Positions 1 through 11,399 of a DNA stretch of 64,000 nucleotides are shown in pieces. Below the pieces are notes generated by a model. That model made no database searches. It was given only the letters and a program-made list of their open reading frames with translations, and had not been told where the DNA came from. Source of the stretch: Laburnicola sp. R22_1 (Eukaryota; Ascomycota; Dothideomycetes; Pleosporales; Didymosphaeriaceae); assembly GCA_014281115.1 (NCBI GenBank), contig JACONQ010000007.1:2728001-2792000 (forward strand), read 5' to 3'. The translations under genes were made by a program, and so were the position numbers. Position 1 is the stretch's first letter; the number at the start of each line of letters is the position of its first letter.

Positions 1-1504
1 TCTTGTAGTTTGTCCCCGGTAATTCGCTACTACGCTCAAAAGCCTCTTCCTTTTGCTGGAGCAATTGTGACCGGTAGTTTTGCAGCGTGATGTTTCGGGT
101 ATTAATGTAGGCTGCTGCTTGGACAATTGCTAGGGGAAGATATGATAGCTCTTGTAGCAAAAGCTTCGCCTCCTGCTGCTCACCTCTTGAAACCGGAGTG
201 TGCAAATAGTTTTCCAACATTCTTTCAGCCTTATCTGGTGCCATTTTCTCTAGCTCTACAATATTCTGCGATGCCAGCCTCTCAGCCATGTCACTGTTGG
301 TGGTTGTGAAGACGATAGAACATCGTTCGGACTGTGGTAGGTAATCGAGCAAGTCGGTAGCCCCTGCTGTGGACAGCCCGCTGGACCCTAGGTTTATGTC
401 ATCCGTGTTGTCGAAAATGAGCAGCCACTGCCTTGCGCCCTTCCTACTTAGATGTAGTCTCACCAGCTGCTTAATATCTGCCTTCTCATCGTCCCAACCG
501 GGCACGTGAAGCTTTTGGCCAATACTCGCATACGACTGATAGAGACTGTCTATGTCGCTTGCATCAATCCAGAAGACTAAGCAGTTCTTGTTCTTTTGTC
601 TTGTTTGGTACGCAAGCTCGAGCGCTAGCTGGGATTTGCCTTTTCCTCCTGGTCCTGTTATAGCCATCATGGTAGTTTGCTTGCCTCCGAAGAGCTTTGC
701 TTCCAGTTCAGCAAGCTGTGACTCCCAGCCCACGAAATGATCGTTCCGGGAAAACGGAATAATGGACGGGGCGCTATTGGCTGCTTCCACTTCAAGTTGG
801 AGTCTTCTCCACGCTTTCTCCTTTCCCTCGCTATAGGAGGCAGGCATGAAGATATCAAGAAGTCCAAGAAGGCAGTATACCTTATCTTCTTCTTCAGTTG
901 TCTTGCGATTTTCGGCCCATGCCATTCTCTCGGATATGGTAAATCCGTCTAATGGACAGTTCTGCAACGCCTCCACTGGAATGCTAGTAATCTCATGGAC
1001 CAGCTGCTCGAGGGATCGTTTATCGCCTATTCGCCGTCCTTCCGAAGAAAAGAACTCGACTGATACCGGAGCAATGAGTTCCTGGAGTGTCCAACCTCGG
1101 GTGAACCATTCGCTGGCTCGAAAGGATGCCTCCCAGCTACTTCGTTGGGCTATCTCTGTGGCGGTGGATACTGAAACATCCGGTAGGAATACGTAGCATT
1201 TTGTCGCATTCTTATACCAACGATACATCGAGTTGATCGATTTCGAAAGCTCAGATAGGTTCCATTTATCAATGCAGCATGTATCAATCCAGAAGTACGG
1301 TAGCTGATCCTGGGCCGCCTGTTCGGCGCAGAACTCGATCTTTCGATAGCCCTCCTTCCCTTTGTAGGTGCCGCTTCTGATATCCTTAAAGAGAACCTCC
1401 GAATCCCCCCATCTGTGTGAAAGGATAGCATATGGCGGAATGGACTTCCCGCTGAAGTCTGTCAAGACGAGCCTCTCGGAATGATCAAAGTGAAGAAGTC
1501 GCAT
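1..1504 (-). CDS. HET-NB-ARC NLR-like protein (5' part, runs off left edge)
   Basis: This is an open frame of about 501 codons with no stop from the ATG at 1504 to the window edge, so the C-terminus is missing. The N-terminus is a HET (heterokaryon incompatibility) domain: AILSHRW at about residues 25-31, then IDTCCID, RGWTLQELIAP near 138-148, and the closing AENRKTTEEEDKVYCLLG block near 200-217. An NB-ARC nucleotide-binding domain follows, with Walker A GPGGKGKS at 284-291 and Walker B WLLIFDNTDD from 360, then a winged-helix-like LSYLPLAIVQAAAYI segment. In this architecture the C-terminus is usually TPR, ankyrin or WD40 repeats that sense a ligand, and the HET domain triggers cell death after non-self recognition. 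That role is family knowledge, not seen here. The start is chosen because MRLLHFD directly precedes the HET core, as in relatives. No intron is visible. Confidence 0.9.
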   Translation of the reverse strand, partial: MRLLHFDHSERLVLTDFSGKSIPPYAILSHRWGDSEVLFKDIRSGTYKGKEGYRKIEFCAEQAAQDQLPYFWIDTCCIDKWNLSELSKSINSMYRWYKNATKCYVFLPDVSVSTATEIAQRSSWEASFRASEWFTRGWTLQELIAPVSVEFFSSEGRRIGDKRSLEQLVHEITSIPVEALQNCPLDGFTISERMAWAENRKTTEEEDKVYCLLGLLDIFMPASYSEGKEKAWRRLQLEVEAANSAPSIIPFSRNDHFVGWESQLAELEAKLFGGKQTTMMAITGPGGKGKSQLALELAYQTRQKNKNCLVFWIDASDIDSLYQSYASIGQKLHVPGWDDEKADIKQLVRLHLSRKGARQWLLIFDNTDDINLGSSGLSTAGATDLLDYLPQSERCSIVFTTTNSDMAERLASQNIVELEKMAPDKAERMLENYLHTPVSRGEQQEAKLLLQELSYLPLAIVQAAAYINTRNITLQNYRSQLLQQKEEAFERSSELPGTNYK

Positions 1505-4500
1505 CGCTACAACATCGTTTCCAGGACGAGAGGGCAGAGAAGGCAAACGATTCGGGGCAAGGCGCTGCTTGGAACAGAAGCGGTTGATAGATTATAATGG
1601 TCGCGGGTGGGCCGTGAAGGCAGTGCACGCCAAGGCGGTAACCGGGCGAAGCCCTCCGGCCCAGGTAGCTGTGCGGGCTAGCCATACTGGCTCTAACGTT
1701 ACTTTGCTTCTAGCAACTTTATTAGAGCGATGCAGCTGCGCTTCACTGGAAGAATTGGCTGCCACGTTAACAACGCATGCAAAGATACGCTGCTCCCAAA
1801 AGTGCGGGAAATGGTTAGTAGTAACAAGGTAGAAAAACACTTTTCGCTTGGATCATCTATGGAAGCATGCTCTCGGCTGCGCAAACGAATCCTTGGCGGC
1901 CATCCGGACACAGTGTCATCACTTGAAAACATTAAATAAGTGGCAGATGGAGAATATGGAGATTGGGCATTGATGCTGCTTTAAATGTAGAATATAAGCT
2001 AGTGCGAAAATGGAAGGGCGTGAGGTGCGTAAGCATGATTAGGAGTAATATCTAACGGTAATCCGAGCGATTTGGCGGTGGCGATTGCCACGGTGTGCAG
2101 GGAGGGCGGCCGACCCGCACTGGCCACAGGGTTGCGCCGGAGGCGATGGTTTGTAGATATGGCTGAAGAGAAGAGTGCTGTATGCAGCTGTAGATAGTGT
2201 AGGGTCTTGCTAAGCATGGCCACCATGAACAACCCAAAACTCCTCACCACCCTCCTAGGTCGAACTGAAGCACACCTCTATGGCCCTAGAGATTGCAGTG
2301 CTTCATGTATGCAGCCGCTGGTTGTTTGACCGTACGATAGCTGTATCGCCTGAGCATGCGGGGCCTTCCCACCTTCGACTGTGTTTGCAACGATGGCGTG
2401 CGGCCTGTGGCACTAAACCCACTCGCCGAGGCGCAGGCTTCGATTTCCAGTGCCTCCCCCACTCTATCTGACCATATAACTGTATTCCCCTTCAACGAGC
2501 CGAGACTAGATCTCGGCTGCTGCTTGGTCTAGGAATTGGCGCTGGTTGGCTCGAGAAGCAGGACGTGGTGGCTTGAGCAGGTCTTTCGTTCGGTCAGCGG
2601 AAGGGATACCAGCGGGTTTCGCGGCTTGAGGACGACGTGAATGGTATGTCTCTATGTTATAAAGTCCATATCGCTGTGCGTTGGACCGTATCTTGAAGTT
2701 GTACGATGGCCGTGTCGAGTAGTTGCGACGCTGAGACGCGTCGGCTGACTATACAAGTGCCGTGCCCTTGAGTCTAATATCTGCTCCCAATCCTGTGTCG
2801 GATTAAGAGATAATCCGAACGCTTATGCAACGCGCACAGCCACATATCGTACAATTAAATACCATACCAGTGCATAAGGTAAGACGTGCGGGGTCATCTC
2901 GCATTAGCCAGGATTGGTAGTTCGCTTCTGATGGAAGTACTAATCGACAGGGCGGCCCTGCATAAAATCGCGCCTCGCAGCGCGCATAGGGCTAATGATA
3001 ACCTCCTAGTATTAGAGGGGGGTCGTAAGCGTAGGATTAGGCTATTCTACGAAAACTTGGAGCGAAAAAGGCTTAAGGCTAACGCTATAGGGAGGGAAAC
3101 CTGTTGTGCCATAACACACGGCGCTGTACAAATCAGGCGCGGAAGCAACGATGCCAACGTAGTATTTGGGCGAGGGTGGAACATGAACATTTAGAATTAG
3201 TTACAGCAGATTATTTTCGTAGAATTATAGCAATATCTGTCGTGCGCATGGGTTTTCTGGTTGCTGAAAGTCAAAGTACCCCTTATTTTTCTCGGCACAC
3301 AGTGTTTCTCGCTACGCAGTGAGGGACGTTAAACAGGCTTGACACCAGCCCACTTGCGGATTGACTAGAAGCTGTTCGACTCGCCATAATCTATACATCA
3401 TCCAAGTCTTTTTACCTCGTACAATACCCCAATACTCGGTCATCAGCGAATCTGACAGCTACAGGGAAATGCCACGGTTAAAGTGTTCAGTATTACTAAC
3501 CATGAAATTGTCAGCGGGGGAGCGGATACATGTCTCGAAGGTTTTTGATAGTCATCGATGGAGCATCTGCAGAAAGGAAGCGCGCAATGACTACGAGAAA
3601 TATCAAGATTCCTAGGTTCCTCACATTGGCCAATGGGTGAGACAACAAGGTTGACTTGGACATGAGTGAATTAGTAAATAGGAAACATCTATCGGACATC
3701 GTGGCCATGCTGCAGCTTTTCATGGATATTTAATAAGGCTACAGCATTTTACTGTGTACTGAAAGATTTGGGATGCTTTTGATCTTGATTTAATAAGGCT
3801 GTGGATGAGGTGTTTTGCAGTTCCAAGGCTCACTGATGAACGATGGCGCAAGCGACAGCGGAGGAGCGATAGATGAACCACCCGACTGAAAATGAACTGA
3901 CTCGCCGTGAAAAAGCGGTAAGTAACAGGCTATTCGTGAAATCCTTCCGAAAAGATATTGTGGCAATATTGGTTCCACGAGCAACGCGATAAAAAACAGG
4001 ATAATGGTGTCAAGTCCACTAGTTAAATCAAACTCTGAATAATACCAACGACGTACGTGGCAAAGATCACATATTTTTGGACTTAAAATCCATACGGGGA
4101 AAAGAATCGAGAAAGTAAAAGTGAATCCGCTTCCAACATTTTATAGATGAAGGGGAACAGATGGTCAAAACAGCAGACGTTGAGCAGGCGGGGAATATAA
4201 AGACGACATGCCGTAGCTTCTTGTCAAAAGTGACCCTGCGCAAAAGAGTCAAAGTTACGGAACCAGAAAATCATGCTAAAGATCTAGGCTACTCAAGAGA
4301 GGGGCCTATCGTCGTATGGATCTAGGACTCATTTTGCGTTACCCACGTCGCGAACGGATGAATGCTACCGCGCTGCATGATTCCTTTCGTTGTTGGTGTG
4401 AAATGGGTGCCGTTGCGCACGTCACACAGCCGGCAGTGAGCTAGATGAGACCGAGACCAATTAGCATCCTCTGTCCGATCCTACTCAATTCCATCTCATA

Positions 4501-7132
4501 ATCACGGATCTATTAAATTGACAGGCTGTTGTCTCTTGCAAATGTTGCGTTGCGACGAATTCACATTTCCATCGCACTAGCGCTCGAGATCATAGCGATT
4601 TTGACCAGGGTGGCGACGTCGATGCTACCAGTGAGGCCCAGTCCTTGCTGGATTAAGTATATATCCCGATGCACAAAATATTTCTTGGTCAGAGACGAAG
4701 AAGAACTTCGGGGGTCCCGTGATGGCTCCCGTGACACAACTTTGGATACCGAGTTACTACTGGGCCCAGGCACTTCACAGATGTGCTCTTGCCCGTGTTC
4801 ATACGACTCCGGATCCAAGAACCCATGCACGTGTCCAACAGAGTACTGTGCGCTGCTACGCGGAACGGCACGAAGCCGCCCTCGTATGTGCCACCCGCTT
4901 TCGTGATGTGTTGTGCGTTTATGGACGCGATTGAGCACCGCCTGTGTATATAGAGTGCACAATGTGGTTTCCCACACCCCCATGCCGGAATTACCTCTGC
5001 AGTGTCGCGGTCCATGGCAATGCGCTTAATCCTTGCAGCCACCATCAACCATTGCGGTAGAATTAAGCGCATTGGGGAAAGTATGTCTATAGATAGCATT
5101 GTGCAACTTGGAACTCGGTACCAATGCAAATGTGTAACTCAACCCAAGAACGGGCGGCTGGTGGAAACTTTTTGGCACATGGTTGTTGATCAGGAAACTA
5201 TCCTTGCCATATCCACATTAGCTATCCCACTATGGCACGACGGCTAAACCTGACGCAATTTGGACTTCCCAGCCTCTGTCTGGGTTGGCCAACGAGCTGC
5301 CAGAGGGTGCTTTGGTCTTCCAAATTTGCAGCTGACTGCGTTAAAGATGGGATGTATGGAAAGGGAATAATGTCGTATGGTGACTTGATTGCCCCCTACA
5401 AGCAAGTCAATGTCACCGGCACAAAGGGACAACGACGCTCCTCAGATTAGGTGTCATTTGAGAGTTTACTAATCGCTTCTGTGTCCAATTCCACAGCATT
5501 AGAAGGCAAAGCAAGGCGAAGTCTTGCGGCTAGGATTTGTTGCACCGGGTACCTGCAACACAGTCGTTCAAGCCATCCGTGGAACCTTGTTCGATACGAA
5601 AACGTGGACATAGCTCGGCTAAGTTCCCAGAGTGCGACTACGCTCCCTTGACAGTTGTTGGGTTGTCAATGTGCTGCAACTGTGGAGTACTGAGGACATT
5701 GCTGAAGAGTAACATGCCAGTGTGGAGACATCTTTATCCTAGCCACCGGGTGTTTATCCCGAACTCAACGATTTTATCTATGTAGCTTGTTAGGACATCC
5801 CTGCAGAAAGGGGTCGACGGATACTGTGCGGAAGAGATCTTGGTCCGGAACGCCGAGGATACTTACTTTGCGTGGATATCATAAGACAATCTCTTCTCGG
5901 TTATGCTTATGCAATCCAATTCGAGAGTCTCATTGGTAAGAAGCTGGATTAAGTTGGAATCCGTAGCTGATATATAATTGGGAGACACAAGGGGTCTCGA
6001 TCCACCTCATGTTGCGCGAGGATAGCCGATGACATGGCCAGTGGCGACGACGCTGAACACTTATAAAGGGACATGATTGATGGAACGTTCCTTTATAACA
6101 CTCATGAGAATGCTTGCATTCGAATGCCGATGGTTGACCACAACGTTGTTTTGAGCAACGTTGTTCGACGTAGGTTCTCCCACTTGCCCCATCAAGAGGT
6201 TCATGCAGCGTGTTTCCGGTTCAAAGGTGTACATTTCAGTCAATGTCGACGTGTTCGACCGGTCTCTGCTTCAGATTGGCCTCGGTATAAGAAGCCGTTT
6301 TGCGAAACCTCACACCCCGCGCGAGGTCAGCGAGTAACGACCAGAACTAGCAGCCACTTCCAGCGACTGGTACCGTTGGAGTAGATGAGTGGTTGGCCTG
6401 CGGCCTATGATCTGCCTTCTATGGTCTAGAAGGACTTTGAGCTATTGGGGCCAACATAGGTATTGTATATGATAATGTCGGGAGGTCGAACATGAGTTAC
6501 CGTGTTGCAGCGTGCTACCTAGGCGCAATTATGGTAGCGCCTATACAAGATAAAGTGGGGGAGATAACAAGATTTAGCAGTGTTAAGTTAACCTGCGGCT
6601 GCTTAGCCAGTCAAATGGTATATAAGGTGGTTGTTAAGTAGCACGTAGCGGAGAAGTATCACCGATCCGAATAATCCCGCCCAGGTGTTATCCTGTTAAA
6701 CCTCCTTGGATCGGCGGTGCAGTCCGCCTTCATCCGATAGGCTAGTTTGTTGAGCCAATTAGTAGACCTCAAGGAAAGGTGACCAAATGTTTGGATATGA
6801 TGGAGGAGGGATATGTGAGCAGAGTGTACCTATACACATTAGCGGCGCGCCGTCGGCGATGGACGTGCGCTCTCTTGTTCGACTAAGCTCACATAGGAAG
6901 TAAATAGCTACTAACCTGGGTTTCTTTAGCTGATACTTTGATCATATCACAATAGCAGTGCAGAATGATATGTGGAAGTCTCGGACATGGGGAAGGGATG
7001 ATGTGGCTGGGCTGTGGCGTGCTTATGTAACCGTCCCCCACATGCCGAGGTTACTGTCACAACCTTTTCCCACCCAACAATCTACCTAGGTATTTACCTG
7101 AGTCGTTTCTATCACTCATACAAACATTCGCC
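1505..7132. other. Gene-poor interval, 5.6 kb
   Basis: No protein family, RNA gene or complete transposon could be supported here on either strand. Open frames of 60-146 codons occur (the longest between 4529 and 5129, on both strands), but none shows a recognisable motif, sensible splice sites or a preferred frame. A short direct repeat, atttaataaggct, occurs near 3728 and 3789. The stretch may hold decayed genes or transposon relics next to the NLR gene. That is inference only. Confidence 0.5.
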
Positions 7133-7706
7133 ATGTCCGACAGTGCAGCTCCGCAACAGAAGGAGAGGTTTGCGCCCAAGCAACCCGTGGACCTAGCGCC
7201 ACCAAAAGACGATGTCATTACGCGCGATTACCTCTCCAAGTGTGACGGTACATTCTACATGATACACCACACTAACTATCAGTGAGCTGACAGATTGGTC
7301 TGCAGGCACGAATGAGGGTTTCCCCACCTTAGTTGCCATCAAGGTGGGTCGTCATCTCGCGACTAGCGGTCAAGTACTCACAAACAACCAGGGCGATGTC
7401 TTTGATGTGAGTGGCAAAGATACATATGCACCGGGCAAGAACTATCACGGTATATACACTCCAGCCCTAACTGCATTATGACATGCATATCGCTCTGTAA
7501 CACTAACTTGTTTCTTTTAAGTTTTCGCGGGGAAAGAACCGAATCGTGCCTTGGGATTGTCTTCGCTCAAGCCGGAAGACTGCATATCGGACTACTCTGG
7601 ACTGTCCGAAAAAGAGACACAGGTCTTGAATGACTGGCACACTTTCTTCTCCAAGCGATACAATATTGTCGGGCGACTCCAGTCGGAGCAAAGCGCAAGC
7701 TTATGA
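7133..7706 (+). CDS. DAP1: DAP1/MAPR-type cytochrome b5-like heme-binding protein
   Basis: Four exons (7133-7247, 7306-7343, 7392-7449, 7522-7706) encode 131 residues. All three introns have GT-AG ends and join in frame. The core reads FPTLVAIKGDVFDVSGKD, then APGKNYHVFAGKEPNRALG and ends LNDWHTFFSKRYNIVG, which is the membrane-associated progesterone receptor (MAPR) subfamily of the cytochrome b5 fold. The Tyr of NYHVFAG is the kind of residue that ligates heme in this family. In yeast and Aspergillus, Dap1 binds heme and supports P450 enzymes of ergosterol synthesis such as Erg11, and so affects azole tolerance. No N-terminal membrane segment is present (the protein starts MSDSAAPQQKERFAPKQ), as in the short fungal forms. 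It stands alone, with gene-poor sequence on both sides. Confidence 0.93.
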
Positions 7707-8502
7707 GCATGAACTGGGCGGATACGATCACAACACAAGAAGAGTGTTGGCACAGTAGTTAAGCCTCCTCATGACGTGGTGAGTCCTGAGTGGTGAGGTT
7801 TGCTGTCCGTAGATTCAGTGGTGTCAGTGGACACATTTCACAAGTAAATAACGAGCCAAACAAATGCTTAATCTCGCACTAGCGACGTAACATTGTCGGC
7901 GCCGCCGACTACCAAGATCATCCGACAAGTGTACATGATATCTCAAACAAATATCAGAATGTCAATGAAGTGACGAGGTTGAAGCTGCACTGCAGTAGCT
8001 TTTTGTCTCGGGGGACACTATTGAACGGATATAAGCTTTTCCGAACCTCATTGTGTTTCTCGTCCATCTAAGGAAGGATTTCGACCTTTTGCCGATTATA
8101 TGTATGTATCACAGCTTTCCCTCACAGCGTTTTACCCTGTACCAAAAGGTTTGCGATGATTTTCTCTTGATATGTATGTATCACTCGGTCGACATCTGCG
8201 AATGAAGACCGCTCATTACGTGTAACTGACCCGATACACCGCCGTGGCGAATCCATACTATATACATGATAAGAAGCTGAATGAGATAGAAGCAAAAGCC
8301 CGGAAATGGTCCTTGGGCTCGCGCACACGAAATACCAGATGCACATGCGTTACAGGCCGTTATACACACCCCGTCCGCCTGTCAACCACCAAGACCATTC
8401 CTGAGATGGTTTAGTCAGGAAACCCGAATCCACCCTGTCGTGCGGGGTTTTTACAGTAGCGAGCTATGAGTCTCGGATCGAAATAGCCCTTGGGCCGATT
8501 GC
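7707..8502. other. Intergenic interval
   Basis: This lies between DAP1 and the small Cys/His-rich gene and contains no supportable gene. A short direct repeat (atatgtatgtatcac) occurs near 8099 and 8171. Confidence 0.5.
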
Positions 8503-8736
8503 TTATCTGCCACTAGCAATCCCATGCTGCGGCTTGCGGTTGTTGAAGGCGTCTGTAGCTTGTCTCGACTTGACACAACTGTTACACTCTGTCTCGTGCT
8601 GCTCCCATTCTCGCTTGATATTCCAAGCGCCAAAGCACTGATGGAGGGGGTCGTTTCGGGCGAAATGACAGTATTGGATGCGGCGAGTGTCGTCGTGTCC
8701 GCAAGGGACAAAGTGGATTTTCTCGTAATAGCACAT
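8503..8736 (-). CDS. Small Cys/His-rich hypothetical protein
   Basis: A single 77-codon frame opens at an ATG (8734-8736). The start MCYYEKIHFVPCGH resembles a group of short ascomycete proteins that begin MCxY followed by a C-x-H pair. Potential metal ligands are C2, C12, H14, C23, H24, C34, H47, C51 and C54, spaced as in a small zinc-binding fold. The tail after residue 55 is polar and low in structure. No known family could be named and no function is assigned. The even spacing of Cys and His and the ATG start favour a real gene, but there is no intron or close neighbour to support it. Chance coding cannot be excluded. Confidence 0.5.
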   Translation of the reverse strand: MCYYEKIHFVPCGHDDTRRIQYCHFARNDPLHQCFGAWNIKREWEQHETECNSCVKSRQATDAFNNRKPQHGIASGR

Positions 8737-10329
8737 GTCGATTGAGGATCTGGTATAACAGTAAGCTCTCGTCTCATTAACTACCTTCAGTCATGAGACC
8801 TACCTGGTGAGATTCGTGTCGATGTGGTTTTGCTCCAGAGGCCTTTTGGCGAGTCGCTTGTTACCACACACGGCCGTCGTGTTTGTGAAAGCGGTGTAGT
8901 GTGGTGTTAGGAGATCTGGGGAATCTGGGGATTGCACTCCCATGAACCTTCACCATTTCTTTATACCTCCACCACCTTTGCTGTGCGACAATAAACCACG
9001 TCGACGAGAGTGTATGCATGTGAGTAGAGTGATTATTTGTGTATCACCCTGGATGTATTCCCGGTTCCCCGATCGCTGCCTGCCCTTGTCGACGACTGAT
9101 ATCTGTCTTACCAATGCCTTGCCATAAAGCGCCTTCAACAAATCAGCACGAATCTACGGCCCATGTCCCCGGATTTCGGCTACAATGAAACTCGGTGTCG
9201 AATGTAAGCTCGGCATGCCTACCGGCTCTTTCTGCCGTTGGTCCATGCTGCAGCCGACTTAATTGCAAGTTACTGCACGTACCATTCCGCGCATGTACCT
9301 TTCGTCAACATATGAGATATCATATTCTTGGTTGCCATTGGTGGAACCAAATTGCTTACAAGAAGCACATATTTTAGCTCCAAGTTCAACGTTCGCAGGA
9401 AGTTCCGGTATTTCTCTTTCCCTGCTTTTTTCATAGCTGTGTTACCTAAGGTAAACTTGGGTCAAGATCACACGCACTAAGACGGAAACGGGCCCCACAG
9501 TCTTTCTTCCATGCAAGCAATTCTTAAAGTACTGTCCTGGTACATGCTGTACTCCGTAACATCTGACCCCCCCCGCGTCCTACCTTTGTCCCCTTCAAAT
9601 GTCCCCGCTTCCGCGCACTTTATGTACACAAACATCCCACGCATGTCTTGGGGATGTGGTTTTTATTTGTTTTTCGAGTGACGAGCGCGAGAGTGTTCCC
9701 GTATGCGGTGACTGAGGCTCAGCAACAGAGCCTTTATACTGTTGGAGCACGGCACAAGAAGCCACGACGCACATATGCCCTATAGGCAATGATTAAAGTC
9801 TACCCTCCTGCTCAGACGCAGGGGCGCAAGGGTAGCCCTAAGACCCCACGCTCCCTTATCAACCATGTCCAGAGAGTTCCATTCTCCACCAACCACAGTG
9901 TTCATCACATCAGCCTACTGATTGTCGGAGAGCAGCTCATATCGTCTTGGAAAAGAATTAATGTTACATGTCACAGCAGCTTGAACTCATTGGATCGACT
10001 CAAGCAGAACGATGCAGGTTCCGAACTCATTGCAGCGGTCACAGCATTTTCGGTCTGGATTAGGCCATTCGGTGCGTACAACATTGGATCATCGTAATCA
10101 GTATTGAAATTGAGCGCTCAGAATATATAGCACTGACTGGGGTTTGAGAATCTCATGGAATGAGAAAGAAGGATAAGTGCGGCTGCTAACCTTGACGATT
10201 TACACCTCCAGATGTCGTGTGCAATAGCTCAACGGGATAATCATAACCGAAGACAGCCAGCTCGTGATCTTTCAATAACCGGGTCGAGGCAACACCCTGG
10301 AGATAGTCGACTCATCATCTATCTATACC
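8737..10329. other. Intergenic interval
   Basis: No gene is supported. An open frame at 9789-10097 (+, 102 codons) has no recognisable motif and is not reported as a gene. A C-run lies near 9568-9575. The interval ends at the MITE. Confidence 0.5.
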
Positions 10330-10726
10330 CAGCGTTGCCAACGTACCGTACTACGCGTAGTACTACGTCCCATAGCGTAGTTATAGCTCTATAGGAGCCT
10401 TTTTATAAAATTTTAGCGTAACCTTTTAGTAGTATTTTAGGAGGCTATTTTTAGCTATTTTAAAAGTTACCTTTTTAATTTTATAAAGTTAATCTCCTAA
10501 AAAGATAACTTTTTAACAACCTTAATACTAAACAACAATTACTAATTACCTAATTAGAAAGGAGCTTAGCACGTATAGCCTATAGAGAGATTTTTAGGCT
10601 GTATTATAGTTATAGGGTGTAATCTAGTATTTCTAGCGGCTCCTATACGTACGTAAAGCCTATACAAGCTATAGCGTAGAGCAATAAGGGTCAACCGTAC
10701 TGTACTACGCTACGTTGGCAACGCTG
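10330..10726. mobile_element. hAT-like MITE, 397 bp, AT-rich, non-coding
   Basis: Perfect 16-base terminal inverted repeats, CAGCGTTGCCAACGTA at 10330-10345 and its complement at 10711-10726, continue imperfectly inward (CGTA and TAC blocks conserved). The flanks are tctatacc (10322-10329) and tctacacc (10727-10734), an 8-base target duplication with one transition. An 8-base duplication with CAG-starting ends is typical of the hAT superfamily. The interior is very AT-rich (10395-10560), has no coding frame, and contains a 16-base palindrome at 10348-10363. It must have moved with a transposase made elsewhere. The superfamily call is inference from ends and duplication length. Confidence 0.82.
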
Positions 10727-10734
10727 TCTACACC

Positions 10735-11399
10735 GACTATGCTCGTCAAATGGCATACAATTGTACTAACCTGCACGCTACCACACTGCAGCAGCGTGGT
10801 AACGTACCACAACTTGGATGCTCGAGCTTTAAACGTGGCGGCTCCCAAATGTTCACGGCTCAGCCTAACCCAAGAGACAACCTGCTGAACGCGCGTGACA
10901 ACACCCCACGCTTTACGTTGATTTATTCATTCATCGCGTGGTTTACCTAGGCACTCCTTGTCTTTTAAATGGAATGTTCCGAATGCCCACATTCAGCCAG
11001 TAAGTACAGATATCTAGCGCCCCTTTGCTTGGGGTCTCTTCTTTACCAGAGACTACGATCTCTTTACCACCAATGCGGCGCAGAGACCCGTACTTCTTGC
11101 ACAGTTCACAGCACGTGCACCTCTAAGGTCACTCGATAAAGGGGAAGCGGGCCGCCGACAAGGGTATATCATGCGGGTGCTGAGCAAAGGTGTTACGACA
11201 GGAGCACGCGCATTGTGCTGGGCAAGTTTGCAGGGTTATAACAGGTTTCGCCGAGGTCGCAGCTCCAGTCATACTGGAGTTTAGCGATGACTTCTCATCG
11301 TTCAACCTCTTGTCTCCCGTGCGCACAGAATGACAACAGGTTATCATCAGCTACATGCAGCGCCGATCATACACGACATGTAGCTATATCAAATTTCTA
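10735..11399. other. Intergenic interval downstream of NOP4
   Basis: No gene is supported. A 72-codon frame at 11129-11347 (-) has no recognisable feature. It probably includes the NOP4 3' untranslated region. Confidence 0.45.

Noticed and set aside
4529..5129. Overlapping frames of 125-146 codons on both strands
   Set aside because: No domain, no codon pattern, no splice logic, and frames on both strands compete. No homologous family could be named.
9789..10097. 102-codon plus-strand frame
   Set aside because: No motif or expected composition; it lies next to a MITE in gene-poor sequence.
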